A DNA stretch of 64,000 nt from Pseudomonas sp. LD120 (GTDB lineage Bacteria; Pseudomonadota; Gammaproteobacteria; Pseudomonadales; Pseudomonadaceae): NCBI RefSeq assembly GCF_009861525.1, contig NZ_WVHL01000005.1:2790001-2854000 (forward strand), read 5' to 3'. This document shows, one piece after another, positions 1 to 7,516 of this stretch (positions are counted from its first letter, which is position 1; every line of letters begins with the position of its first letter). A model generated the notes under the pieces. It was not told the DNA's origin and searched no databases. It saw nothing but the letters and a program-made list of their open reading frames with translations. The position numbers and the translations under genes are program-made.

Positions 1-450
1 CTCCGGCAGTCCGCCGCACCGCGGCTGCTGCTGACCACCTCCGACCGTGCGCTGTACCCGGAATATGCCCAGCCGGGGCTGCTGGCCTACTGCGCGGGCA
101 AGATGGCCCAGGTCGGGATCATGAATGCCCTGGGCCAGGAAGGGGCGGAGCACGGGATCCGGGTCAACGCGGTGTCGCCGGTGGCCAAGACCCGCATGTG
201 GGGCATCAGCGAGGAGCCGCCGGAACTCAAGCCGGACTGGGTGACGCCGGGGGTGCTGTTTCTGGTCAGCGAGCAGTGCCAGGACAGCGGCTACATCCTG
301 CGGGCCAGCAATGGCCAGTTCAGTGCCTGGCGCCCCCAGGAGGCCCCCGGTGTGGATTACCCCCTGGACCTGAAGCGGATCGCGGCGGCCACGCCGGAGC
401 AGTTCGCCCGGCGCTGGGGGCAGATCAAGCAGCCTTTCATCGGGGCTTGA
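1..450 (+). CDS. Short-chain dehydrogenase/reductase, 3' part
   Basis: The frame is open from the first base to TGA at 448-450, so the 5' end lies outside the window. Seen: the SDR catalytic YxxxK signature reads YCAGKM, followed by an HGIRVNAVSPVAKTRM segment typical of the stretch after the active site, where classical SDRs read VNxVxPG. This makes it an NAD(P)(H)-dependent oxidoreductase of unknown substrate. The tail after the Rossmann fold is about 60 residues and resembles the extended C-terminus of SDRs from multifunctional/peroxisomal-type hydratase-dehydrogenases, but that is only an impression. Its last 14 bases overlap the 3' end of the convergent FAD monooxygenase. Confidence 0.8.
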   Translation, partial: LRQSAAPRLLLTTSDRALYPEYAQPGLLAYCAGKMAQVGIMNALGQEGAEHGIRVNAVSPVAKTRMWGISEEPPELKPDWVTPGVLFLVSEQCQDSGYILRASNGQFSAWRPQEAPGVDYPLDLKRIAAATPEQFARRWGQIKQPFIGA

Positions 451-1987
451 GGGAGGGGGCGGCGCTCTGCGGGGAGATATCCCGTTCGCGGAAGTAGCGC
501 TCCAGCACTCGCGGGTCGGCCGAGCGCTCGGCCAGGGCCACGTAGGTGTCCGGGCGCAGCAGGTAGAAGGCGTTGCGCGCCAGCCCCGCGGCGGCATGGG
601 CCGGGCGCCAGTCGAAGGTGCGCAACGGCACCTGGTGCGCGCTGCACCAGTCGCGCAGGGCATCACTGGTGACGCCGTAGACATGCACCTGCCAACCCAG
701 GTACTCCAGGCTGTCGAAGTTGTCGTGTTCACCATCGCGCACCCAGGGCAGGCGGTCGCCACCGTGCACCGGGCCGACGCCGCCGGCGCTCAGGGGCATG
801 CCCCGGTAGTTCAGGGTGAGCTGCGACACGGTGCGAAACAGAAACTCCCGGGCACTGTCGAAGGCGGCGATCTTTGGCAGCAGCAAGGGCGCCAGGCGGG
901 TGCGTACCAGGTAGGCGCCCGGGCCGTCGGCGGTGGCGAGGCTGAACACCCGATCGGTGGTGGACACCAGGCGCCGGGCGAACTCCAGGCGTTCGATTTC
1001 ATAGCTGTCCAGCAGGCTTTCGGCGCTGTTGTCCTTGAGCACCGTTGCCAGTTTCCAGGCCAGGTTGATGGCGTCGCCGATCCCGGTGTTCATGCCCTGG
1101 CCGCCGGCGGGGCTGTGGACGTGGGCGGCATCGCCCAGCAGGAACACCCGGCCGCAGCGAAACTGCTCGGCCACCCGGTGATGCACCTTGTAGGTGGAAA
1201 ACCAGTTGACCTGGCTGACTTCGACCTTGAGCTGGTGCATGGCGCGTTGGCTGACGTCTTCGAAACGCAGATTTTCCGGGTGCTCGGCGCGCTCGTCACG
1301 CACGGTGCCGATCAGCCGCGCGCGGCCGCTTTGGGCCAGGGGGAATACGGCGAGGAAGTCGGCGTCGTCCAGGTCTACGTGCAATTGGCCGTCGAGGCTC
1401 GGCCCGCTGGCCTCGACATCGGCGACGTAGAACACCTGTTGGTAGGTGCCGCCAGGAAAGCCCGTGCCCAGGGTTTTGCGTACGGTGGAGTGGGCGCCGT
1501 CACAGCCGGCCATATAGAACGCCTGACAATGTTCTTCGCGGCCGTCGGGGCCGCGCAGGCGGGCGCTGATCAGGTGGCCGTGATCGGTAAAGGCCAGCAG
1601 CTCGGTTTCACGTTCGACGCTGACGCCGAGCAGCGCCAGGCGTTCGATCAGCAACTGCTCGTGTTCGTCCTGGGGAAAGATTTGCAGGAAAGGGTAGGGT
1701 GTCAGGTCTTCGCCGATGGCGTTGAACGGCAACTGTGCGGCCTGTTCGCCCCTGACCCAGAGGTTCACCGCTGGAACGTGGTAGCCCCGCTGGACGATGG
1801 CCTGGGTCAGGTCCAGTTGGCGATACAGTTCAAGGGTCCGGGCCTGTACCGCCAGGGCCCGTGAGGTGGTGCCCGGGCCCTGGGTCTTATCGATGATCCG
1901 TACCTTGACCCCTTGCTGGCGCAGCCAGAGCGCCAGGACCAGGCCGGTGGGGCCGGCGCCGATGATCAGTACGTCGCTGCAGTTCAT
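437..1987 (-). CDS. FAD-dependent aromatic monooxygenase (PheA/TfdB type)
   Basis: 516 residues, the usual length for class A flavoprotein hydroxylases of the PheA/TfdB/MhpA group. Seen in order: the FAD dinucleotide-binding GAGPTG at residues 10-15, the DG motif in AGCDGAHS (about residue 165), and the GD motif in LLGDAAHVHSPAGGQGMN (about residues 283-300), which binds the ribityl chain and completes the FAD site. A C-terminal thioredoxin-like region follows, as in phenol hydroxylases. Such enzymes insert one oxygen atom into phenolic or polyketide rings using NAD(P)H. The substrate cannot be read here. It is convergent with an SDR gene and followed upstream by an exporter, which would suit a small detoxification or catabolic unit. 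Confidence 0.85.
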   Translation of the reverse strand: MNCSDVLIIGAGPTGLVLALWLRQQGVKVRIIDKTQGPGTTSRALAVQARTLELYRQLDLTQAIVQRGYHVPAVNLWVRGEQAAQLPFNAIGEDLTPYPFLQIFPQDEHEQLLIERLALLGVSVERETELLAFTDHGHLISARLRGPDGREEHCQAFYMAGCDGAHSTVRKTLGTGFPGGTYQQVFYVADVEASGPSLDGQLHVDLDDADFLAVFPLAQSGRARLIGTVRDERAEHPENLRFEDVSQRAMHQLKVEVSQVNWFSTYKVHHRVAEQFRCGRVFLLGDAAHVHSPAGGQGMNTGIGDAINLAWKLATVLKDNSAESLLDSYEIERLEFARRLVSTTDRVFSLATADGPGAYLVRTRLAPLLLPKIAAFDSAREFLFRTVSQLTLNYRGMPLSAGGVGPVHGGDRLPWVRDGEHDNFDSLEYLGWQVHVYGVTSDALRDWCSAHQVPLRTFDWRPAHAAAGLARNAFYLLRPDTYVALAERSADPRVLERYFRERDISPQSAAPSLKPR

Positions 1988-2050
1988 GGGTTTGCCCTCA
2001 TTAGGAGATCAACGTCATGCCTCTGGCTGCGGGCGGCGTCTGCCGCAGGG

Positions 2051-2665
2051 TCAACGCTGAGCGAAGGCCAGATTCAGACCGAGGCCGGCAAAGCTGGCGG
2101 CAAAGCTGCGGCGTAGCCAGCCCTGCACCTTGGGCGACTCGATCACTGCGGTGCGGAACAGGTTGGCCAGCAAGCCATAGAGCACGAACACGAAGAAGGT
2201 CATGGCCATGAACACGCCGCTCAGGAGCAGCATCTGCGGGATCGGGTCGCTGCCGTCGTGGGCGATGAACTGGGGCAGGAAAGCGAGGAAGAAAATCGTC
2301 AGCTTGGGGTTGAGGATATTCAGCAGGCAGGCCTTGAGCACCAGCGCGCCGGCGCTGTGGCTGAGCGCGTTGTTGTCCACGGCAAAGGCCGAGCGATCAC
2401 GCCAGGTGGCATAGGCCAGGTACAGCAGATAGGCGACCCCGGCGAACTTCAGGCCCTGAAAGGCCAGGGCGCTGGTGTGCAGGATCGCCGATAGGCCAAG
2501 GGTCGAGGCCAGCAAGTGCGGGACGATCCCGGCGGTGCAGCCGATGGCGGTGAACAGGCTGGCGCGCTTGCCGGCCACCAGGGCGGTGGAAATGGTCAGG
2601 ATCACGCCGCTGCCGGGAATCAGCACGACAATCAGGCTGGTGAGCAGAAAATCCAGGGTCAACAT
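2051..2665 (-). CDS. LysE/RhtB-family amino-acid exporter
   Basis: An inner-membrane protein of 204 residues when started at the ATG at 2665, which has a GGAG about ten bases upstream and gives the family's standard N-terminus MLTLDFLLTSLIVVLIPG. An in-frame start 31 codons earlier is possible but would add a polar proline-rich tail not expected in this family. Seen: the conserved PGSG motif of the first helix, a KxxG-rich loop (ALVAGKRAS), the LNPKL motif near the middle, and about six hydrophobic segments. Family members export amino acids such as lysine, threonine or homoserine lactone by proton antiport. The substrate here is unknown. Confidence 0.85.
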   Translation of the reverse strand: MLTLDFLLTSLIVVLIPGSGVILTISTALVAGKRASLFTAIGCTAGIVPHLLASTLGLSAILHTSALAFQGLKFAGVAYLLYLAYATWRDRSAFAVDNNALSHSAGALVLKACLLNILNPKLTIFFLAFLPQFIAHDGSDPIPQMLLLSGVFMAMTFFVFVLYGLLANLFRTAVIESPKVQGWLRRSFAASFAGLGLNLAFAQR

Positions 2666-2782
2666 CCAGGGGGCACTCCATTGAGGGGGGGGGCGTCGGG
2701 TCAGATCCGTTCGGGACACCGCGTCGAGGGTTGGGGCCATCAAAATACACCTGACCACACCGGCAATAGAAGAATTTTAGCT

Positions 2783-3013
2783 TGTAGCCGCAGCCTCGCC
2801 TTGGCGAGGCTGCGCCAAGGCGGGCAATCCCCCGGCAGTTCTTCAGCATGCTCAGGATCGAGCGGCTCCAGCGTCGCTATGTTGCCCAGTTCGTTCGCAG
2901 CGCAAAGGTCCGCAGGACCTTGCCTGGCGATCTCCCGCCGAACCCGCAGCGGCCTCAAGAACCCCGCGCCCCTTCGGCGCACTGCCGCGCAGACCATTCG
3001 CAGCCTGCGGCAG
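2783..3013. repeat. REP cluster with a ~111-bp repeat element (copy 1)
   Basis: The 445-bp gap between the exporter and the lipoprotein gene holds no credible gene. It contains an inverted repeat of the GTAGCCGC...GCCTCGC / GCGAGGCTGCG type at 2783-2813. At 2902-3013 lies a block that recurs at 7394-7504 and 60931-61041. Each copy starts GCAAAGGTC, contains a GGTCC/GGACC hairpin or a decayed form of it, and ends in the REP-like CAGCCTGCGGCAG. This looks like a mobile REP-derived (REPIN-like) element. Confidence 0.7.
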
Positions 3014-3110
3014 TGGGAGGGCTTGGGAACAGAGCCGCCATTGGCTGGTCGAAAGCCGCGTGCCGCTGCTTTACTGGCACGGCCGTCACCCCGTTATTTC
3101 AAGGAGCGCC

Positions 3111-4202
3111 ATGCTTGCCCCTCGTCTTCTCAGCGGCTTCCTGGGCCTGTCGTTGCTGGCCGGTTGCGCCAGCCAGCACGGCACCCAGGCGCCGACGCTG
3201 ACCCCGGAACAGACCCAGGCGCGGATCCTGCGTCTGCTGCCGTCCCAGGTCAGCGACCGTCCGGGCTGGGCCCGGGATATCCAGGTGACCTTCAGCGCCC
3301 AGGGACTGGAGCCGAGTCAGAGCAACCTATGCGCGGTGCTGGCGGTGACCGAGCAGGAATCGACCTTCCAGGTCGACCCGGCGGTGCCGGGCCTGGGGCG
3401 CATCGCCCGGGAAGAAATCGACCGCCGCGCGGCCAAGGTGCATGTGCCGGCGCTGCTGGTCAGCGCCGCCCTGCAAGTGCGCGGCGCGGACGGCCAGTCC
3501 TACAGCCAGCGCCTGGCCAAGGCCCGAACCGAGAAGGAACTGAGTGCGATCTTCGATGACTTCACTGGCATGGTGCCCTTGGGCCAGACCCTGTTTGGCG
3601 GTTTCAATCCAGTGCACACCGGCGGGCCGATGCAGGTCAGCATCGCGTTTGCCGAAAAGCATGCCCAGGACTATCCCTATGCGCTGCAGGGCTCGATCCG
3701 TCATGAGGTCTTCAGTCGCCGGGGCGGCCTGTACTTCGGCACCGCCCACCTGTTGGGCTACCCGGTGGACTACCCGCAGCCGCTGTACCGCTTCGCCGAC
3801 TTCAATGCCGGCTGGTACGCCAGCCGCAATGCCGCCTTCCAGGCCGCGGTGAGCCGCCTCAGCGGCATCAAGCTGGCCCTGGATGGCGATCTTATCCGTT
3901 ACGACTCGCTCCTGCCCGGCAGCACCGAACGGGCGGTGCGTACCTTGGGCAAGCAGTTGGGGCTGCGCAACCCGCAGATCCGCGCCCAGTTGGAAAAGGG
4001 CGACCGCCAGGACTTCGCACAGACCGAGCTGTACCGCCAGGTGTTTACTCTGGCCGATCGCGCGGCGGGCCGCCCCGTGCCACGCCAGCAGTTGCCGGGC
4101 ATCGAACTCAAGAGCCCGAAGATCACCCGCCAACTGACCACCGCCTGGTTCGCCAAGCGCGTCGACGAACGCTACCAGCGCTGCCTGCAACGGTCGCTGT
4201 AA
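3111..4202 (+). CDS. DUF1615 family lipoprotein
   Basis: 363 residues from the ATG at 3111, chosen because AAGGAG lies at 3101-3106 and because the resulting N-terminus is a lipoprotein signal: a short basic start, a hydrophobic stretch, then the lipobox LLAGC (Cys at about residue 19). The rest is soluble and resembles the DUF1615 family, whose function I do not know. It contains a central VTEQESTFQVDPAVPGL segment; its glutamate suggests a lysozyme/transglycosylase-like fold, as in some cell-wall enzymes, but this is inference. It is probably anchored to the inner leaflet of the outer membrane, since the residue after the Cys is Ala, not Asp. It stands alone, with repeats on both sides. Confidence 0.8.
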   Translation: MLAPRLLSGFLGLSLLAGCASQHGTQAPTLTPEQTQARILRLLPSQVSDRPGWARDIQVTFSAQGLEPSQSNLCAVLAVTEQESTFQVDPAVPGLGRIAREEIDRRAAKVHVPALLVSAALQVRGADGQSYSQRLAKARTEKELSAIFDDFTGMVPLGQTLFGGFNPVHTGGPMQVSIAFAEKHAQDYPYALQGSIRHEVFSRRGGLYFGTAHLLGYPVDYPQPLYRFADFNAGWYASRNAAFQAAVSRLSGIKLALDGDLIRYDSLLPGSTERAVRTLGKQLGLRNPQIRAQLEKGDRQDFAQTELYRQVFTLADRAAGRPVPRQQLPGIELKSPKITRQLTTAWFAKRVDERYQRCLQRSL

Positions 4203-4237
4203 CCCCGAACGGCTGCACGGTATGCCTGCCTGCGGTA

Positions 4238-4318
4238 GGTGTTGGCTTGCCAGCGAAGGCGCACTCAATGGCAACGCAAAATTCAACGGCCTGTCCGCCG
4301 GCAAGCCGGTTCCTGCGG
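4238..4318. repeat. REPIN of the GGCTTGCCAGCGAAGG family
   Basis: Two inverted arms, GTTGGCTTGCCAGCGAAGG and CCGCCGGCAAGCCGGTTCC, flank a short spacer. The same pair occurs at 35703-35770 and 42789-42873. This is the common Pseudomonas REP doublet. It lies between the lipoprotein stop and the histidine leader and so may act as a transcript barrier. Confidence 0.75.
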
Positions 4319-4365
4319 TGAGTGTCTGGCTTGTCAGGCGCCCTGGCGGCGTGGCAGGATGCGCC

Positions 4366-4476
4366 ATGAATTTTTTCCGCCTCGACTCCCGCCTCCATCA
4401 CCATCGACCTCACCTTCGGGGCCGTGGTCGCGTGTGCGCGTCGAGCGGTCAGTTATCGAGAGAACGCGATCACTGA
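4366..4476 (+). CDS. Histidine-codon leader peptide
   Basis: A 36-codon ORF starting MNFFRLDSRLHHHRPHL, with an AGGA about nine bases before the ATG. Codons 11-13 and 16 are His (CAT CAC CAT, then CAC), four His in six codons. The stop at 4474 falls inside a hairpin at 4447-4478 (GGTCAGT / ACTGACC arms), followed at once by an intrinsic terminator (4496-4520) and then the start of a histidyl-tRNA-synthetase-like gene. That is the classical layout of ribosome-mediated attenuation: scarce charged tRNA-His would stall translation on the His run and favour read-through. The product itself would have no function. The arrangement is seen; the regulation is inferred. Confidence 0.65.
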   Translation: MNFFRLDSRLHHHRPHLRGRGRVCASSGQLSRERDH

Positions 4477-4520
4477 CCAACGATGAAAAAAACCAAGGCG
4501 CCCTGCAAGGCGCCTTTTTT
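4447..4520 (+). terminator. Attenuator: pause/antiterminator hairpin plus intrinsic terminator
   Basis: First hairpin at 4447-4478 with arms GGTCAGT and ACTGACC. The second at 4496-4516 has arms AAGGCGCC and GGCGCCTT and runs into TTTTTT at 4515-4520. The terminator lies between the His leader and the synthetase-like gene, 31 bases before the latter's ATG, so it controls that gene instead of ending the upstream one. Confidence 0.75.
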
Positions 4521-4551
4521 ATGGCCTGTCAAAAACCAAGAGGAAACACCC

Positions 4552-5182
4552 ATGACCATGCTCCGTGGCACCCGTATCATCGCCGGCCCGCAAGCCGCCG
4601 CCCTGCGCACCCTGGAAGGACGCTTCCGGAGCTGGCTTCATCGAAGCGGGTGCTGAAGAAGTCATTGTCCCGGCGCTGTGGGGCCAGGACACCTTTATCG
4701 AAAAGGCCGGCGGCAGCGAAGTCATCGGCCAGATGTGGGCCTTCAACGACAAGGCCGGACGGCCCTGCTGCCTGATCCCGGAAGCCACCGCGCTGTTCCA
4801 GGAAACGGCCGACCAACTGCTGGCGGGGCGTGAGCAGGCGGCGTTCTTCTATGTTGCCCGCTGCTATCGCTACGAGCGCCCGCAAGCCGGGCGCTACCGC
4901 GAGTTCACCCAATTGGGCCTGGAGATCCTCGGTCCCGACCCGCAGCGGGCCCTGGAGCAGGCACGCCAGTTGTGCGTGGGTTTTCTCGATTCACTGGGCC
5001 TGGACTATGAGCTCAACCTCGGGGTCAAGCGTGGCCTGACCTACTACCTCAACGGCGAGGGCTTCGAAGTGCGTTGCCCGCGCCTGGGCGCACAGCAACA
5101 AGTGGTGGGAGCCGGGGCCTATCGCCAGGGTGCTGGCTTCGGCATTGGCCTGGAGCGCCTGCAACTGGCGCTGCAAGCCTGA
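4552..5182 (+). pseudogene. Frameshifted short histidyl-tRNA-synthetase-like protein (HisS/HisZ paralogue)
   Basis: The natural start is the ATG at 4552, behind AGAGGAAACACCC, giving MTMLRGTRIIAGPQAAALRT and ending after 34 codons at a TGA (4654-4656). The rest of the protein continues in another frame (FIEAGAEEVIVPALWG onward) to 5182. The shift lies between about 4615 and 4650 and equals a net loss of two bases or gain of one. The remainder has the class II aminoacyl-tRNA synthetase core: motif 2 in CYRYERPQAGRYREFTQLGLE and motif 3 in GAGFGIGLERL. Joined, it would be only about 210 residues, a compact HisS-like protein without the anticodon-binding domain. The upstream His attenuator supports a link with histidine. 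Either a recent null mutation, a sequencing error or, less likely, programmed frameshifting explains the break. Confidence 0.7.
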
Positions 5183-5204
5183 CCGCCCGGCTCCCACGGC
5201 CTGG

Positions 5205-6002
5205 TCAGGGGCGACGGCGGACGAACTTGCGCCACAGCCATACCCATAGCAGCACGAGGGGGAAGGCCAGGATCACGAAGGGCAGCACGTAGCTGCCTTT
5301 CTCCAGGGCTTCGGCAGTGCCATCGGCCAGATTGTCCAGCAGGTTGCTGAACGCGCGCTTGAGGCTTGAGTCGCGTTTGCTGCCGTCGCTGGGCACGAAG
5401 TTCAGGGTCAGGCGATTGGTGTCCAGCCGGCGTTGCTGGCCGGCAGCGGTCTGGGCCAGGGCTTGCAGGTCGTTCTCGATTCCTGCCTGTTCCCTGCTCA
5501 AGGCGATCAAGTCGCTGACGCTGATGTCCTTGCGCGCCGCCAGTTCATCCAGGCGTTGCTGCTGGGCCTTGAGCCGCTGCTGTTGGCGCTGCACATCAGC
5601 CACCGCATCGGCCAGGTCTTCGGCCGTGGTGATGCGCTCGCCCAGCTCCGCGCCCCGGGACGCTTGCTCGACGATCGGCTCGACCCCGTCCGGGACGATG
5701 CGCAGCACTGCCTGGGCGCGGTACTTGCCCTGTTCCAGACGCAGGATGTTGCAGGCACCGAACCGGGCTTTCTCACAGGCTTCGCGGGTTTGCGCCAGAC
5801 GCGGGCCGATCTGTTCGCCCGGCAGGGACAGGGTCAGTTCATGTTCGTAGGCCAATTGCGCACCGGCTTTGCCCTGGGCGCCGCCGAGGGCCACAGCGCT
5901 GCTGCTGTGATCGCTGGGGGAGCAGGCGCTGAGGGCCAGGGCACCCAGCAGGGCAAAGGCCAGGCGGCGGGGGATGGAAGGGTGGTCGTCCTGATGTCGC
6001 AT
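5205..6002 (-). CDS. DUF4349 membrane-anchored lipoprotein
   Basis: 265 residues from the ATG at 6002, which has AAGGAG just upstream. An in-frame start 37 codons earlier lacks a ribosome site. Seen: a lipoprotein-like signal ending LALSACS (Cys near residue 27), a charged coiled-coil region rich in QQQRLKAQQQRLDELAARK (about residues 125-175), and one C-terminal transmembrane helix followed by KFVRRRP. This matches the DUF4349 architecture. The function is not known. The gene lies tail-to-tail with the synthetase-like gene, separated by 22 bases. Confidence 0.8.
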   Translation of the reverse strand: MRHQDDHPSIPRRLAFALLGALALSACSPSDHSSSAVALGGAQGKAGAQLAYEHELTLSLPGEQIGPRLAQTREACEKARFGACNILRLEQGKYRAQAVLRIVPDGVEPIVEQASRGAELGERITTAEDLADAVADVQRQQQRLKAQQQRLDELAARKDISVSDLIALSREQAGIENDLQALAQTAAGQQRRLDTNRLTLNFVPSDGSKRDSSLKRAFSNLLDNLADGTAEALEKGSYVLPFVILAFPLVLLWVWLWRKFVRRRP

Positions 6003-6287
6003 GGGGGCTCCTTGAATGCTTGAAACTGCCACTGGGGCGCAGGTGCGCATCTTAGCGTCCTTCCACGGATAGCCAGGATTTTGTTGTGGTGGGTAAAGCC
6101 CCATGTCGTCCATATACCTCGTTGCGCAAGATCGCTCGCAGCGATCAGCCCGTTCGTTACGGGGTTCCCCATCGTCATCATTGCCTATTGGCCTGGCCCG
6201 AAGCGGGTGCGCACAACCATTGAGGTCGCCATCCCAGTCTAAGGGTGCTCTGCAGTGGGGATGATTGGAAAATATGATTAATTGGTA

Positions 6288-6323
6288 TTTTACGTATAAA
6301 AATTATTGTTTTACGATAATTTT
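6288..6323. promoter_or_regulatory. Paired TTTTACG repeats and dyad before the DUF2975/HTH operon
   Basis: The 362-bp gap 6003-6364 has no gene. Its AT-rich end holds two direct TTTTACG repeats at 6288-6294 and 6309-6315, exactly 21 bp apart (two helical turns), and an inverted repeat AAAATTAT (6299-6306) / ATAATTTT (6316-6323). It lies about 40-75 bp before the first gene of the operon, so it may be promoter and operator for the small HTH protein encoded there. This is inference from position and symmetry. Confidence 0.4.
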
Positions 6324-6364
6324 ATTTGTATTGTTGGCGCCTCAATCACTCATGAGGCAAGCCG

Positions 6365-6925
6365 ATGTCCCTTAATCCTCTCGCTCAATTTAGCCAGCGT
6401 ATGGCTGTTCTGACGCTGGTGTTCATTACATGCATGCTTGTGTTCAATGCCGCGCTGTGGATCTTTCCGGTGCTGGGGGCAAGTGATGGGTTGGGGGCGG
6501 GGTTTTCTCTAAGCGGGGTGATGCTTACCCAGCTTGCTGTAAGACTTGAGACGCTTGCGTGGTGGCAAGTATCGGGGGCGATCTTGATCTCCAGTGTGCC
6601 TTTGATTGCTTTGGCCAGTGGCTTGAATCACCTGCGTCGGCTGTTTCAGGGATATGCCCATGGCGAATACTTTTCCAGCAGCGCTGCCGTTCATTTGGGG
6701 AAAGTGGGGCGTGGGGTCGTGCTTTGGGTGGTTTCGGGTTTTATATGCACGCCGCTACTGAGCATGCTGGTGACCCTGCACGCACCATCTGGCGAGCACC
6801 TTTTTACCGTCAGCTTCACGCCTGCCGATTTTGTCGCTCTTTTCCTCGCCGGATGTATTGCTGTGATAGCCCGGATTCTGTTGCGTGCAAGTGAAGTCGA
6901 CTCTGAAAATCAAACTTTTGTATAA
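6365..6925 (+). CDS. DUF2975 membrane protein
   Basis: 186 residues with four hydrophobic segments (about residues 13-38, 60-82, 115-138 and 155-175), the pattern of the DUF2975 family. The LRRLFQGYAHGEYFSS loop between segments two and three is typical of it. In many bacteria such proteins are paired with a small Xre/YozG-type regulator, and the same pair is seen here, nine bases downstream. The role is unknown, possibly membrane sensing or control of its partner. Base composition is lower in GC than the neighbours, which could mean recent acquisition. Confidence 0.75.
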   Translation: MSLNPLAQFSQRMAVLTLVFITCMLVFNAALWIFPVLGASDGLGAGFSLSGVMLTQLAVRLETLAWWQVSGAILISSVPLIALASGLNHLRRLFQGYAHGEYFSSSAAVHLGKVGRGVVLWVVSGFICTPLLSMLVTLHAPSGEHLFTVSFTPADFVALFLAGCIAVIARILLRASEVDSENQTFV

Positions 6926-6934
6926 GGTCACTTC

Positions 6935-7165
6935 ATGTCGATCATTATTGAGTTGGATGTGATGCTGGCGAAGCGCAAGGTGAAGTCAAAAGACCTTGCC
7001 GCAGCGATTGGTATCAACGAACAAAACCTGTCCTTGTTGAAGCAAGGCAAGGTCAAGGGGGTTCGCCTCAGTACCCTTGAAGCCATTTGTCGCTACTTGA
7101 GCTGCCAGCCTGGTGACCTGTTGGTGTATCAACCGCAACCCTATGTCTTGACCGACTCTGTTTAG
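6935..7165 (+). CDS. Small Xre/YozG-type HTH regulator
   Basis: 76 residues, essentially one helix-turn-helix domain: LAAAIGINEQNLSLLKQGKV gives the two DNA-contacting helices, and LSTLEAICRYLSCQPGDLL is the usual end of the Xre/YozG fold. It starts nine bases after the DUF2975 gene and is almost certainly co-transcribed with it. Family precedent suggests it controls its own operon; the AT-rich repeats at 6288-6323 are the obvious candidate site. Confidence 0.85.
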   Translation: MSIIIELDVMLAKRKVKSKDLAAAIGINEQNLSLLKQGKVKGVRLSTLEAICRYLSCQPGDLLVYQPQPYVLTDSV

Positions 7166-7260
7166 TGGCCTCACTGCGTGCCGCTGGCTGGGGGCTCTGG
7201 AGGCTGGTGCTGATTTGCCTGCCGGCCTCCCGCGAACCTCCAGAACCGTTAAAAATCCCT

Positions 7261-7299
7261 GCGTCTCCCGCGTCTCCCGCGTCTCCCGCGTCTCCCGCG
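7261..7299. repeat. Short tandem repeat, GCGTCTCCC x 4
   Basis: Four perfect 9-bp units GCGTCTCCC at 7261-7296, followed by a partial unit. It lies in the 351-bp gap between the HTH gene and the DAHP synthase gene, next to REP sequences. No open reading frame of note covers it. Such arrays vary in copy number by slippage. Confidence 0.8.
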
Positions 7300-7393
7300 C
7301 AGCCCGTTCGCAGCCTGCGGCAGTGGCTACAAGAAGCCACCTCGATCCCTGCGATTGCGCATCCTGTAGGTGCTGCCGAGCCCGCGAGGCTGC

Positions 7394-7504
7394 GCAAAGG
7401 TCAGCAGGACTTGCCTGGCGATCGCCCGCCGAACCCGCGACGGCCTCAAGAACGCCGCGGCCCTTCAGCGCACTGCCGCGCCGCCCGTTCGTAGCCTGCG
7501 GCAG
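7394..7504. repeat. ~111-bp REP-derived element (copy 2)
   Basis: It matches the blocks at 2902-3013 and 60931-61041 over its whole length with scattered differences, from GCAAAGGTC to CAGCGGCAG-type ends. It sits 12 bp after the stop codon of the DAHP synthase gene (which runs leftward) and could shield or end that transcript. A half REP (GTTCGCAGCCTGCGGCAGTGGC) lies just before it at about 7307. Confidence 0.7.
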
Positions 7505-7516
7505 CGGCAGAGGTGC

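Noticed and set aside
596..1864. A 422-codon plus-strand frame opposite the FAD monooxygenase
   Set aside because: Shadow frame: GC-rich antisense of a gene with clear FAD motifs.
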